From: Niastella vici
GTDB lineage: Bacteria; Bacteroidota; Bacteroidia; Chitinophagales; Chitinophagaceae
Reading direction: 5' to 3'
Length of the DNA stretch: 64,000 nt
Assembly (NCBI RefSeq): GCF_002077945.1
Contig: NZ_LVYD01000045.1
Location: 222,775 to 286,774, forward strand
Under the pieces are notes generated by a model that was not told the origin of the DNA, searched no databases, and worked only from the letters and a program-made list of their open reading frames with translations. Made by a program: the position numbers and the translations under genes. Positions 18,255 through 26,730 of the stretch are shown one piece after another (the first letter of the stretch is position 1; every line of letters begins with the position of its first letter).

Positions 18255-18430
18255 TGCGTCGCACACTTCGAGGCCTGTGCAGGCCTCAACAAACGGTGAT
18301 TCATACATTCCCCGGCACTAAAGCTATTGCTGCATGCTTTCCCGAAATAGCTGCGTAGCAAGGCCAGTCCCGGCTTTTGGGCCAAACTTCAATGTGCAGG
18401 TCTCAGCAACGGCGATTCGTGCATTCCCTG
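18255..18430. repeat. Imperfect direct repeat pair with internal hairpin
   Basis: The segment 18277-18313 (GTGCAGGCCTCAACAAACGG...) recurs at 18394-18428 (GTGCAGGTCTCAGCAACGGC...) about 117 bp later with roughly 75-80% identity. The first copy contains an 8-bp perfect hairpin GAGGCCTG-TG-CAGGCCTC (18270-18287). No protein is recognisable, and the structure suggests a non-coding repeat or palindromic unit. The rest of the 490-bp gap (18176-18668) holds only the GH92 promoter region. Confidence 0.55.
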
Positions 18431-18606
18431 CCATCCCAAACCTGATATTTCGAATGCCAATTACCGCACAATAAGCTGCACTTTACTCTTTCTTCCAAAA
18501 AAATATCAGCCTAGCCCTGTAAGGAATTTGAACGATCTCATTGTCATTAATTCTATTTCAAATTTTTACCTGCTTTCATAAAAAATATATGAGAATGCTA
18601 TTTAAT

Positions 18607-18614
18607 TAATTTTG
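18607..18614 (+). promoter_or_regulatory. Bacteroidota -7 promoter element for GH92-lacI
   Basis: TAATTTTG fits the Bacteroidota TAnnTTTG consensus. It lies 55 bp before the GH92 start and would place transcription initiation just before the palindrome at 18632. A convincing -33 TTTG was not found. Confidence 0.4.
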
Positions 18615-18631
18615 CAAAATCGTTTTAGAAG

Positions 18632-18646
18632 TGTAACATTGTTACA
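18632..18646. promoter_or_regulatory. Candidate LacI-family operator upstream of GH92
   Basis: TGTAACATTGTTACA is a perfect 6-bp inverted repeat with a 3-bp centre. TGTAAC/GTTACA half-sites are typical of LacI/GalR-family operators. It overlaps the predicted transcript start and lies 22 bp before the GH92 start codon, a good position for repression by the LacI protein encoded downstream. Confidence 0.55.
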
Positions 18647-18668
18647 AATTTATTGGTACTGACACATT

Positions 18669-20987
18669 ATGGGTACAATTAAATTAACTGCATACATGAG
18701 AGCATACTTTTGCTTGGCCATTGCCATTTATTGCGTAAATATTCACGTACAGGCACGTCAAAACACAATTGAGCCCGTAGATTACGTCAATCCATTAATG
18801 GGCACCGATTCAAAACCCGGGCTTTCCAACGGGAATACGTATCCTGCCATCGCGCTTCCCTGGGGAATGAATTTTTGGGTGCCGCAAACCAACACCATGG
18901 GCAACGGCTGGACCTATCAGTACAATGCCGAAAAGATCCGCGGATTTAAACAAACCCATCAGCCTTCGCCCTGGATAAACGATTATGGCCAATTCAGTAT
19001 AATGCCTGTTACCAAAAGAATGAATTTCGACCAGGAAAAACGGGCAAGCTGGTTCTCGCATAAAACAGAAAGATCAACCCCCTATTATTACAGTGTTTAT
19101 CTGGCCGATGCGGATGTAACTGCTGAAATAACGCCAACTGAGCGGGCTGCCCAGTTACGGTTCACCTTTCCGGCCTGCGACAGTTCATTTATTGTAGTTG
19201 ATGCCTTTGATAAGGGTTCTTACATAAAGATCATTCCTGCCGAAAGGAAGATCATAGGCTATACCTCAGCCAATAGTGGGGGAGTGCCCGACGGTTTCAA
19301 AAATTATTTTATAGTATATTTTGACAAGGATTTTTCAGTGGCCCATACCTGGCACGATAAAATGCTGGCAAAAGATACGCTCGAATACCAGAGTGGCCAC
19401 AGCGGCGCTATCATTGGGTTTAAAACCCGTAAAGGTGAGCAGGTGCATATTAAAACAGCCTCTTCCTTTATTAGTTTTGAACAGGCCGAATTGAATGCAA
19501 GCCGGGAATTAGGAAGCGATTCTTTCGATAATACCTGTAAAAAAGGCCGCCAGGCCTGGAACAGGGAATTGGGCCGCATGGTAGCAGAAGGGGGCACGCC
19601 CGAACAGTTACAAACGTTTTATTCCTGTTTATACCGGGTGTTGTTGTTCCCCCGTAAATTCTTTGAATACAACAAAGCCAACGAAGTAGTGCATTATAGT
19701 CCATACAACGGACAAGTGTTGCCTGGTTATATGTTTACCGACAATGGCTTTTGGGATACTTTCAGGGCTGTATTTCCATTCTTTACTTTAATGTACCCTA
19801 CGTTGAACAGCCAGATCATGCAGGGATTGGTAAACGCCTATAAAGAAAGCGGCTGGTTGCCCGAATGGGCCAGTCCGGGCCATCGCGATTGCATGATAGG
19901 CTCCAACTCTGCAGCGCTGATCGCAGATTCTTATATAAAAGGTATTCGCGGCTATGATATCAATACATTGTACGAAGCCATTTTGAAAAATACCAGGGCA
20001 GAAGGGCCGCTAACATCGGTAGGAAGAAAGGGCGCTCAATATTATAACACCCTGGGGTATGTGCCTTATGATGTTAATATCAATGAAAATGCCGCCCGCA
20101 CGTTGGAGTATGCTTATGACGACTTCACTATTTCCCAGCTGGCCAAAGCATTAAACCGGCCAAAAGAAGAAATCGATAGTTTTTCACGTCGTTGTATGAA
20201 CTACCGAAATCTGTTCGATGATTCCACTCATTTAATGCGGGGAAAAAATAAAGATGGTCACTTTCAATCACCCTTCAATCCATTCAAATGGGGCGATGCT
20301 TTTACCGAAGGCAACAGCTGGCATTACACCTGGAGTGTTTTTCATGATGTGCAGGGATTGGCCAATTTAATGGGCGGCTCAAAAATGTTCACCAAAATGC
20401 TTGATACGGTATTTGCCCTGCCGCCTGTTTTCGATGAAAGTTATTATGGAGGCGTTATTCATGAGATCCGTGAAATGCAGATCATGAACATGGGACAGTA
20501 TGCGCATGGCAACCAGCCAATTCAGCATATGATCTATTTGTACAATTATGCAGGCGAACCCTGGAAAACGCAATACTGGATACGGCAGGTGATGGATAAA
20601 TTATATCATTCAGCTCCCGATGGGTATTGTGGTGATGAAGATAATGGCCAAACTTCGGCCTGGTATGTATTTTCTGCCATGGGTTTTTACCCTGTTTGTC
20701 CCGGTACAACGCAGTATGTTTTTGGAACGCCGCTGTTCCGTAAGATGACCCTGACCTTTGAGAATGGAAAAAAGCTGGTGATACAGGCACCTGCTACCGA
20801 CAAAAACACATTCTATATACATAATATTTCATTGAACGGCGTTGCGCATACGAATAACTGGATCGATCATAGTCAATTACAAAAAGGAGGTACTTTGTTA
20901 TATGATGTAAAGAATGTGCCTTCTCTTACGAGAGGAACAACAAAGGTTGCATATCCATTTTCTGTATCTCCGGTTTTAACCCGGTAA
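18669..20987 (+). CDS. GH92 family alpha-mannosidase
   Basis: 772 residues with a signal peptide ending near VQARQ (residue ~31). It shows the GH92 layout: VDYVNPLMGTDSKPGLSNG near the N-terminus, an N-terminal beta-sandwich, and an (alpha/alpha)6 barrel with FTDNGFWDTFRAVFPF, GNQPIQHMIYLYNYAGEPWK and GDEDNGQTSAWYVFSAMGF near residue 655. GH92 enzymes are Ca2+-dependent exo-alpha-mannosidases acting on alpha-1,2/1,3/1,4/1,6 linkages; the linkage cannot be set here. The lacI gene follows by 11 bp, implying one transcript. Confidence 0.94.
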   Translation: MGTIKLTAYMRAYFCLAIAIYCVNIHVQARQNTIEPVDYVNPLMGTDSKPGLSNGNTYPAIALPWGMNFWVPQTNTMGNGWTYQYNAEKIRGFKQTHQPSPWINDYGQFSIMPVTKRMNFDQEKRASWFSHKTERSTPYYYSVYLADADVTAEITPTERAAQLRFTFPACDSSFIVVDAFDKGSYIKIIPAERKIIGYTSANSGGVPDGFKNYFIVYFDKDFSVAHTWHDKMLAKDTLEYQSGHSGAIIGFKTRKGEQVHIKTASSFISFEQAELNASRELGSDSFDNTCKKGRQAWNRELGRMVAEGGTPEQLQTFYSCLYRVLLFPRKFFEYNKANEVVHYSPYNGQVLPGYMFTDNGFWDTFRAVFPFFTLMYPTLNSQIMQGLVNAYKESGWLPEWASPGHRDCMIGSNSAALIADSYIKGIRGYDINTLYEAILKNTRAEGPLTSVGRKGAQYYNTLGYVPYDVNINENAARTLEYAYDDFTISQLAKALNRPKEEIDSFSRRCMNYRNLFDDSTHLMRGKNKDGHFQSPFNPFKWGDAFTEGNSWHYTWSVFHDVQGLANLMGGSKMFTKMLDTVFALPPVFDESYYGGVIHEIREMQIMNMGQYAHGNQPIQHMIYLYNYAGEPWKTQYWIRQVMDKLYHSAPDGYCGDEDNGQTSAWYVFSAMGFYPVCPGTTQYVFGTPLFRKMTLTFENGKKLVIQAPATDKNTFYIHNISLNGVAHTNNWIDHSQLQKGGTLLYDVKNVPSLTRGTTKVAYPFSVSPVLTR

Positions 20988-20998
20988 CACTTAACCAT

Positions 20999-22039
20999 AT
21001 GAAGAAAGTATCAATAAAAGATATTGCTCAAATGGCAGGCGTGGCATCGTCTACCGTATCATTTGTATTAAACGGCAAAGCCCGTAAAATGCGTATCAGC
21101 GAAACGGTTGAAAAGCGTGTGCTGGAGGTTGCCCGTAATGCAGGATATTACCCCAACCAGCTGGCCATAAGCTTACGTACCGGTAAGTCCAAAACCCTGG
21201 GCCTCATCGTTGAGAATATTGGAAACCTTTTTTTTGCTACACTGGCAAAAACGATTGAAGAAGAGGCTGAACAATACGGTTACCGCGTTGTGTACTGCAG
21301 CACAGAGAATAATGCATCAAAGGGGAAGGAACTGATCAATATGCTGTCGCAACGGCAGGTTGATGGGTACCTCATTACGCCGGCGCCGCATATGGAAGAA
21401 GATATTCAGCAACTGGTTCAGTTACAGCGGCCGGTTGTATTAATTGACCGCTATTTGCCGACTGTGGAAGCTTCGCATGTGCTGGTAAATAACGCCGACG
21501 CGGTGGAGCAGGGCATGTCGCATTTGTTTGCTCAGGGGTACCGCGAAATAGGATTTGTTACCGTTGATCTTGATATTATGCAAATGGAACAACGGCTCGA
21601 TGGCTATATAGGCGCACTTTCGAAAGAAGGCATCCGGTTGAATAAAGAAAATATCCTTAAAATTCCATACACCCATCAACGTGAAGAAGCGGTTGAACTT
21701 ATTGCGAATTTGCTGCAAAACAACCCGCAACTGGAAGCGTTATTTTTTGCTACCAATTACCTGGGCATCCTGGGGCTTGAAAGTATCAAAAGGTTAAATA
21801 TGGCAATTCCGGAAGATATTGCAGTTATAAGTTTTGACGACCACGATATTTTCCGCCTGTACCCGCCCGGTATTACCAGCATTGAGCAACCCGTTGAAGC
21901 AATTGCAAAAAAAGCGGTGGCATTATTAATGGACCAATGTGAAAACTCGGAAAATAAATTTCCCCGTAGCGAGGTTGAGCTTTCTGCAAAATTGATTGTA
22001 AGAGGATCTACTGTAGTTCCAGTTAGTACGAAAATATAA
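20999..22039 (+). CDS. LacI-family transcriptional regulator
   Basis: 346 residues. The N-terminal LacI HTH with hinge helix is clear (VSIKDIAQMAGVASSTVSFVLNG, then AISLRTGKSKTLGLIV), followed by a periplasmic-binding-protein-like sensor domain with the typical ISFDDHDIF and GITSIEQPVEAIAKKA stretches. It starts 11 bp after GH92 and is probably coexpressed with it. The sensed ligand is likely a mannose-containing sugar released by GH92; this is inference. A terminator follows at 22067. Confidence 0.94.
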   Translation: MKKVSIKDIAQMAGVASSTVSFVLNGKARKMRISETVEKRVLEVARNAGYYPNQLAISLRTGKSKTLGLIVENIGNLFFATLAKTIEEEAEQYGYRVVYCSTENNASKGKELINMLSQRQVDGYLITPAPHMEEDIQQLVQLQRPVVLIDRYLPTVEASHVLVNNADAVEQGMSHLFAQGYREIGFVTVDLDIMQMEQRLDGYIGALSKEGIRLNKENILKIPYTHQREEAVELIANLLQNNPQLEALFFATNYLGILGLESIKRLNMAIPEDIAVISFDDHDIFRLYPPGITSIEQPVEAIAKKAVALLMDQCENSENKFPRSEVELSAKLIVRGSTVVPVSTKI

Positions 22040-22058
22040 CAGCGCGAAGGCTGTTAAG

Positions 22059-22283
22059 TTACCGGCAACCTGCCGGGTCGCCATTGAATTCCGGCCTGGC
22101 AGGTTCTTTTAAGAGCATCTCTGATTGTACAATGGCAGCAAAATGCCTGTTCCTTTCTTCTATAATTTTACGGTCAGTGATTTCAACCGGCATATTTACT
22201 GCGCCTATCTGTTGATTTCTAATTGACGAAATTCTTATTGGAAAAGATTTTAAAAATTCTATGCCAGCGGCTGGCTTTAGAAA
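22059..22283 (-). pseudogene. Relic of a PAS-domain sensor kinase
   Basis: Minus-strand translation is open for about 74 codons without a usable start. It reads ...EFLKSFPIRISSIRNQQIG, then AVNMPVEITDRKIIEERN, then RHFAAIVQSEMLLKEPARPE to a stop at 22059. The block GAVN(M)xVEITDRKIIEERNRHFAAIVQS is a characteristic end of one PAS domain and start of the next in multi-PAS histidine kinases. No kinase core remains on either side: upstream there is an in-frame TGA, downstream the lacI gene. It is a degraded fragment left by deletion. Confidence 0.6.
22067..22109 (+). terminator. Terminator after GH92-lacI
   Basis: AACCTGCC (22067-22074) pairs with GGCAGGTT (22098-22105), followed by TCTTTT. The loop is long (23 bases, partly structured), so it is weaker than the others. 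It overlaps the PAS relic. Confidence 0.55.
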
Positions 22284-22470
22284 TCATTTGTATAATCAAT
22301 TGTAATTTAGCTAGTTTTGAACAATTGCCAGTCTCCGGTATGTAGCCCGGGATGGGGCTGGTTGTGTAAGCATTGATGACAATGATCAGTCATTTGTAAG
22401 CCGCATGCCATTAACTTTGTATGGGATCATATTTAGATAGTATGTTTATTCAAAATTTAAAATTTATTGT

Positions 22471-22689
22471 ATGAACAGCAGTAAGATCATAACGGCTTTT
22501 ATTCTAGGCGCGGCAGTGGGTGCTGCAGTAGGTATTTTGTTTGCTCCCGATAAAGGGTCTGAAACACGCAAGAAGATCAATGAAGAAGGGAAAAAAATGT
22601 CTGATGCAATTAAAAATAAGTTCAATGAAATGAAAGAGAAGATGAATGCCGTAAAGGATGATATGGAACAACGTGAAGATTATGCGTAA
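22471..22689 (+). CDS. YtxH-like small membrane-anchored protein
   Basis: 72 residues. A Gly/Ala-rich transmembrane helix ([20 protein letters not shown], ~6-25) is followed directly by [10 protein letters not shown] and a charged amphipathic/coiled-coil tail. This is the YtxH arrangement, a family linked to general stress and envelope functions with no defined biochemistry. The holin-like gene follows 24 bp later and the two form a unit often seen in Bacteroidota. Confidence 0.88.
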   Translation: MNSSKIITAFILGAAVGAAVGILFAPDKGSETRKKINEEGKKMSDAIKNKFNEMKEKMNAVKDDMEQREDYA

Positions 22690-22713
22690 ACCGGAACTAT
22701 TTAATATGATCAT

Positions 22714-23085
22714 ATGAAAGAAACGTTCGAAAAACTGGAAGGGTTAACTGATCATGTAAAAGAGTATATCAATACAAGAGTAGAATTAACCAAGCTACGC
22801 ATTGCTGAGAAAACGTCCCTGATAATAGGCGACCTGGTTGCCGGGGGCATTGTAATACTGTTCTTTTTATTTGTTTTAATGTTTGGAAGTATTGCAGGCG
22901 CCTGGGCCCTGAGTGACTGGATAGGAAAGCGTTATTCGGGATTTTTGATCGTAGCCGGTATTTACCTGTTATTAGGAATTATTGTTTGGTTGACCAGAAG
23001 CAGGCTTATCCGGTTTCCGGTAATGAATGCAATAATAAGGAAATTACACAATGAGGATGAGGAAGAAAAAAAGGATAAACCTTAA
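22714..23085 (+). CDS. Phage-holin-family (Holin-X-like) membrane protein
   Basis: 123 residues: an N-terminal helical segment (HVKEYINTRVELTKLRIAEK), two transmembrane helices (~48-70 and ~80-100), and an acidic/Lys-rich C-tail (NEDEEEKKDKP). It matches the 'putative actinobacterial Holin-X / phage holin family III' group, which in Bacteroidota is a chromosomal envelope protein next to YtxH, not evidence of a prophage. Its 3' end overlaps the 3' end of the convergent regulator by 4 bp. Confidence 0.82.
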   Translation: MKETFEKLEGLTDHVKEYINTRVELTKLRIAEKTSLIIGDLVAGGIVILFFLFVLMFGSIAGAWALSDWIGKRYSGFLIVAGIYLLLGIIVWLTRSRLIRFPVMNAIIRKLHNEDEEEKKDKP

Positions 23086-24122
23086 TTGACCATAGTACTC
23101 AATTTTTTTTCATTAAGAATTGTAATTGTTCCGCCTTTAATATTCACCAGTCCTTCAGTCTTGAAATCGCTTAAAGTTCTGATAAGCGATTCAGTTGCCG
23201 TGCCGGCAATCGTAGCCAGGTTTTCGCGGCTGATGTCGATTGGCGCATGATATTTTTTATGTAGAGTCAGTAATGCTTCAGCTACTTTTTTTCGTAATGA
23301 GTTATAGGCCAGGCCCAGCAGTTTTTCTTCCTTTTCGGCTACATTATGCGCCAGCAGGGTGATGAATTTTCGCATTACATCATGGCTGGTGTTGATGAGC
23401 TTCTCAAAATCTTCTCTGGGAACTATTACCAGTTCTGTTTCTTCAATTGATTCAGCTGTTTCGTTGTAGGATGTGCCTTCGAGTAAGGCTACATAACCCA
23501 GATAATCGCCTTCGTTATAAAGGCCTATTACCAGGTCCTTGCCATCCTCATTTGTTTTATAGGTCTTTACTTTTCCTTTTTGAACATAATATAACCGGGA
23601 GGGACGATTGCCTTCCTGGTATATTATCTGTTTTCTGCGGTAACGGTTTACTGTGCGGTCTTCTATTAATGATTGCAACGCATTTTTCCCATCGGTTAAC
23701 TGTATTAATTTATTCAACTCATCTATTCCGCCCTTCCATTCCTGTTTCAATAGGTCGGCTTTTTTGAGGCGGCTTTCCACTGCGTTTAATAATTCTGTTT
23801 CATCAAAGGGTTTGGGTATATAATCATCGGCGCCCATCTCCATACCCTTCCTGATATCGAGCCGTTCCGATTTCGCCGAAAGAAAAATGAAGGGGATATT
23901 TTGCAGGGAGCTGTTCTTATGCATTAAATGAAGAACGCCATAACCATCCAGTACCGGCATCATTATATCGCATATAATGAGATCGGGTATTACTTTCAGG
24001 GCGGTCTCTATGCCTGTTTTTCCATTCTCTGCTGTAAATACCTGATAATTGGCCAGTTCAAGTATCTCGGCTGTATTTTCACGTATAGCCTGGTTATCTT
24101 CAATAAGCAATATTTTTTTCAT
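23082..24122 (-). CDS. Receiver-CRP fusion transcriptional regulator
   Basis: 346 residues from the ATG at 24122 (MKKILLIEDN). Residues 1-~122 are a receiver domain (acidic E8-D9, phosphoacceptor Asp52, switch Ser in FLSAKS, Lys in PKPFDE). After a linker, residues ~150-265 are a cyclic-nucleotide-binding fold (YQEGNRPSRLYYVQKGKVK, GDYLGYVALL) and ~275-346 a CRP-type winged HTH (ISRENLATIAGTATESLIRTL). The usual order is either RR or CRP alone; this fusion occurs in Bacteroidota, where such proteins respond to redox or stress cues. No partner kinase lies nearby apart from the PAS relic. Confidence 0.92.
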   Translation of the reverse strand: MKKILLIEDNQAIRENTAEILELANYQVFTAENGKTGIETALKVIPDLIICDIMMPVLDGYGVLHLMHKNSSLQNIPFIFLSAKSERLDIRKGMEMGADDYIPKPFDETELLNAVESRLKKADLLKQEWKGGIDELNKLIQLTDGKNALQSLIEDRTVNRYRRKQIIYQEGNRPSRLYYVQKGKVKTYKTNEDGKDLVIGLYNEGDYLGYVALLEGTSYNETAESIEETELVIVPREDFEKLINTSHDVMRKFITLLAHNVAEKEEKLLGLAYNSLRKKVAEALLTLHKKYHAPIDISRENLATIAGTATESLIRTLSDFKTEGLVNIKGGTITILNEKKLSTMVN

Positions 24123-24824
24123 ACCTGTTACTGATTGCAGTATTGCTAAATGGGTCTTTTGAATACACAAACTTTAGCAATTAATGGCACAGGCAATGTG
24201 ATGTTTGTCAGCCCGGCAACTGATTTTTTGCAGGTTTATAATTGTGAGCAGATACATGATAAACAGGGTGACATTAAAAATAAATTAAATTCTATTTTGC
24301 TGTTTAGTTTCAGTAATACCTGATGGTTATATACTTAAATGTTATTTATAATTTTTAATGAAGACCTATGAATGGAAGATATAGCCGTAATGTATTTTGA
24401 AACGAATATTGTTTGCTGATTTTTTTGAATCAAATCTTTTTCTTTATACTTTTAACCGGATTCCCTGGTTACGCAATTACAAAACAGCAGCACACTGTAT
24501 AGTAGCAATATTAATGAACCCGGATCCTTTACTCCGGTAATTGCAATAGAAATAATATTTTGAATTGATCGTGCTTCTGTTTTCAACACCTCAAAGCCGG
24601 TATTCGGCCTGATTGTATTCATGATAGAATGAATGATCTGCCGTACCTGAAACTATGTGACTCTCCAACGGTATAGCTTTTTGCAAAAAAATTAAGGTTA
24701 ACGCAGGCAGATTGGTTATTATACACATGTAGGGTTTACATGGGTATATAATCATAGTTAAGAATCATATGCATTTATGGCTTTCGCCGGGCGAATGCCA
24801 TGATTAACCATTAAACACCTGGAT
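24123..24824. other. AT-rich non-coding gap
   Basis: About 700 bp with no supported gene on either strand. A weak hairpin (GGCTTTCGCC/GGCGAATGCC) lies at about 24779-24800, shortly before the small peptide gene. No repeats or promoter motif could be firmly placed. Confidence 0.4.
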
Positions 24825-25088
24825 ATGAAAAAAATTAAGATTGTATTAAATGCTATTGCCATTACGATTGCTATTGCCGGCGCTTTTGCCACCCGCTACT
24901 GTATGCAGAACAATACCTCCCAATATATTCCGGAAAATAACAGTTTTAAACCTGCAGGCGAGTTTGGCATTGATTACAATTGTTACGATTCTAAAAATAC
25001 CTGTACGTTCTATAGACCCGATTCGGTTGCCCGTCCCCAGGAATTTTTACCATTCAGGAAAGGAGAATTTGTACCCGTGAACAAATAA
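24825..25088 (+). CDS. Small exported cysteine-containing peptide A (DUF6520-like)
   Basis: 87 residues. The N-terminus is a short basic segment plus hydrophobic helix ending GAFATR (19-24), a likely signal or membrane anchor. The mature part has three Cys (26, 53, 60) and the motifs GEFGIDY (45-51) and CTFYRPD (60-66). The product at 26336 aligns colinearly (AFATR, Cys26, GEYGVDY, CTYYKPD), so they are paralogues. They resemble the Bacteroidota small-protein family annotated DUF6520, of unknown function. A MauE/DoxX-like membrane protein lies between them, suggesting thiol chemistry. A terminator at 25231 ends this unit. Confidence 0.75.
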   Translation: MKKIKIVLNAIAITIAIAGAFATRYCMQNNTSQYIPENNSFKPAGEFGIDYNCYDSKNTCTFYRPDSVARPQEFLPFRKGEFVPVNK

Positions 25089-25230
25089 CCATGACTGAAA
25101 TAACTTTATGTATTATATAAAAGGGATAACCGAAACTATGTACCGCGTTGTAGGAATAAACCTGTAAAACGCAACAAATCATTCGAAAGGTCTTTAGATA
25201 AATATCTTAAAAGGAATTTATCATTTATTA

Positions 25231-25262
25231 AAAACCGGCTTTTATAAATGGCCGGTTTTTTG
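25231..25262 (+). terminator. Rho-independent terminator after peptide gene A
   Basis: Stem AAAACCGGC (25231-25239) / GCCGGTTTT (25251-25259) with an 11-base loop and a T run, about 140 bp after the stop codon. Confidence 0.8.
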
Positions 25263-25748
25263 TTTATTAGATGGCTGCAATTTTGGTGTTTTTGTCGCTA
25301 AAATGCATTAGCAGTATGTTTTGTCGTATTTTCCAGGGGGTAAAAAGCATGGACTGGAACAGGATGCTACAGGATGGTAAGAGCAAATACTTTCAATCAG
25401 AATTAAACGAACTATAAAAAAGTGTAATAAGTATAATCCGCTGAACCAGTTTGTCTTTTGTGCAATATTATTTCTGCGATTTATTTTTACGCAGGAACAT
25501 TTTTTGCATAAATTGGAAAATAAATTATACTTTTTTAAATAAGCTAAAAATATCTGATATAAATTTTTGAACCTAATTTATAAGTTATAACTTTAGTTCT
25601 ACCATCGCCCTCAATTCTACCAATCTGCCTTATCCCCCTCTAAGCACCTTATTCTAATCTTTCCATCTAACGTATTAGCCGGATTCAGTGAATTTTGGGA
25701 TGCTTCCATTCGTCAATAACTGTTGCCCCCTTATAACCCTTTCATATT
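25263..25748. other. AT-rich non-coding gap before the MauE-like gene
   Basis: Nearly 490 bp without a supported reading frame. Base composition is visibly more AT-rich than the flanking genes. I see no repeat or clear promoter element. Confidence 0.4.
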
Positions 25749-26180
25749 ATGAAAAGAAAGATAATTATTGAGATAATATCTTCCTTATTGATATTGCTTT
25801 TTTTATATGCCAGCGTTAGTAAATGGCTTGCTTTTAAAGTTTTTATTGGCGAAATTAATAATCAACCGTTCCCAAACTGGATGACTCCTTACCTGGTATG
25901 GAGTATTCCTATTATTGAAGTGATTATTGCCATCGGGTTAATTTTTGAGCGAACCAGAATGCCAGCCTTATACGCGTCGGTGGTGCTAATGTCGGCGTTT
26001 ACTATATACACGATAGTTATATTAATGCATGCGTTTAAGTATATACCCTGTTCCTGTGGTGGAGTTATACGAAAGCTCACCTGGCCGCAACACCTTTTCT
26101 TTAATTTGTTTTTTGTAGGGATCTCATTACTGGGCATTGTTCTCAAAAAACGTGAACCGGTACATGCTGCAGACGTATAA
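25749..26180 (+). CDS. MauE/DoxX-like redox-associated membrane protein
   Basis: 143 residues with four predicted transmembrane helices (about 5-25, 48-68, 75-95, 112-132). The pattern SLLILLFLYASVSKW in TM1 and the conserved PCSCGG motif (Cys near 99 and 101) after TM3 match the MauE branch of the DoxX superfamily. MauE is needed for disulfide formation during methylamine dehydrogenase maturation; here the amine-oxidation genes are absent. The two flanking genes encode Cys-containing exported peptides, so I infer a role in their thiol-disulfide state or export. Confidence 0.83.
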   Translation: MKRKIIIEIISSLLILLFLYASVSKWLAFKVFIGEINNQPFPNWMTPYLVWSIPIIEVIIAIGLIFERTRMPALYASVVLMSAFTIYTIVILMHAFKYIPCSCGGVIRKLTWPQHLFFNLFFVGISLLGIVLKKREPVHAADV

Positions 26181-26335
26181 ATGGCACAGTTTAAATACGA
26201 ATAACTTTTTCCTGTTTTTTGCTGCCTCACTTATTCCGGAATAAGTGTGCAAATATGAAGCAGGTAAGGAGAAGCCGAAAACCTGAATAAAAGAGTAGGC
26301 AATCAAAAGTTAACCATTAATAAACAAAAACAAAA

Positions 26336-26596
26336 ATGAACAAGATCAAGCTGGCATTTATTGCTACAGCAATACTGGCTGCCGTTGGGGGCGCCTTTGC
26401 AACCAGACCCTGTGTTCAATGTGAGGTTGGCCAACAGTATTATTGGAATGGTACGGGTTATATAGCCACAGGCGAATATGGAGTGGATTATCTTTGTGGA
26501 AACGGTGGTGTATGTACCTACTACAAACCCGATCCCATTGGGCAGCCCAATTACTATGCGCCCTGCCGTACAGGGGGGTATGCGCCGCAGTATTAG
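26336..26596 (+). CDS. Small exported cysteine-containing peptide B (DUF6520-like)
   Basis: 86 residues, paralogue of the product at 24825. Signal-like N-terminus ends GGAFATR (18-24). It has five Cys (26, 29, 54, 60, 77), including a CxxC (CVQC, 26-29) not present in peptide A. Shared motifs are GEYGVDY (46-52) and CTYYKPDPIGQP (60-71). Gly, Tyr and Pro enrichment in the C-terminal half suggests a disulfide-braced, otherwise flexible peptide. Function unknown. The gene follows the MauE-like gene by 155 bp and ends at a terminator. Confidence 0.75.
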   Translation: MNKIKLAFIATAILAAVGGAFATRPCVQCEVGQQYYWNGTGYIATGEYGVDYLCGNGGVCTYYKPDPIGQPNYYAPCRTGGYAPQY

Positions 26597-26688
26597 TATC
26601 TGAAGCGCTGTTTAATTGATTAGGGATTGGACTTACTTGTTGGTATTTGTGTTAGGATCAATTAAAAAGTAAAAATAATTCCTATAGG

Positions 26689-26716
26689 GCCGGTCATTGT
26701 TTAATGGCCGGCTTTT
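26689..26716. terminator. Terminator between peptide gene B and the convergent susD
   Basis: Stem GCCGGTCATT / AATGGCCGGC (one wobble pair) around GTTT, with a T run on the plus strand. It lies in the convergent gap. Confidence 0.75.
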
Positions 26717-26730
26717 ATTTTGCCCGGGAT

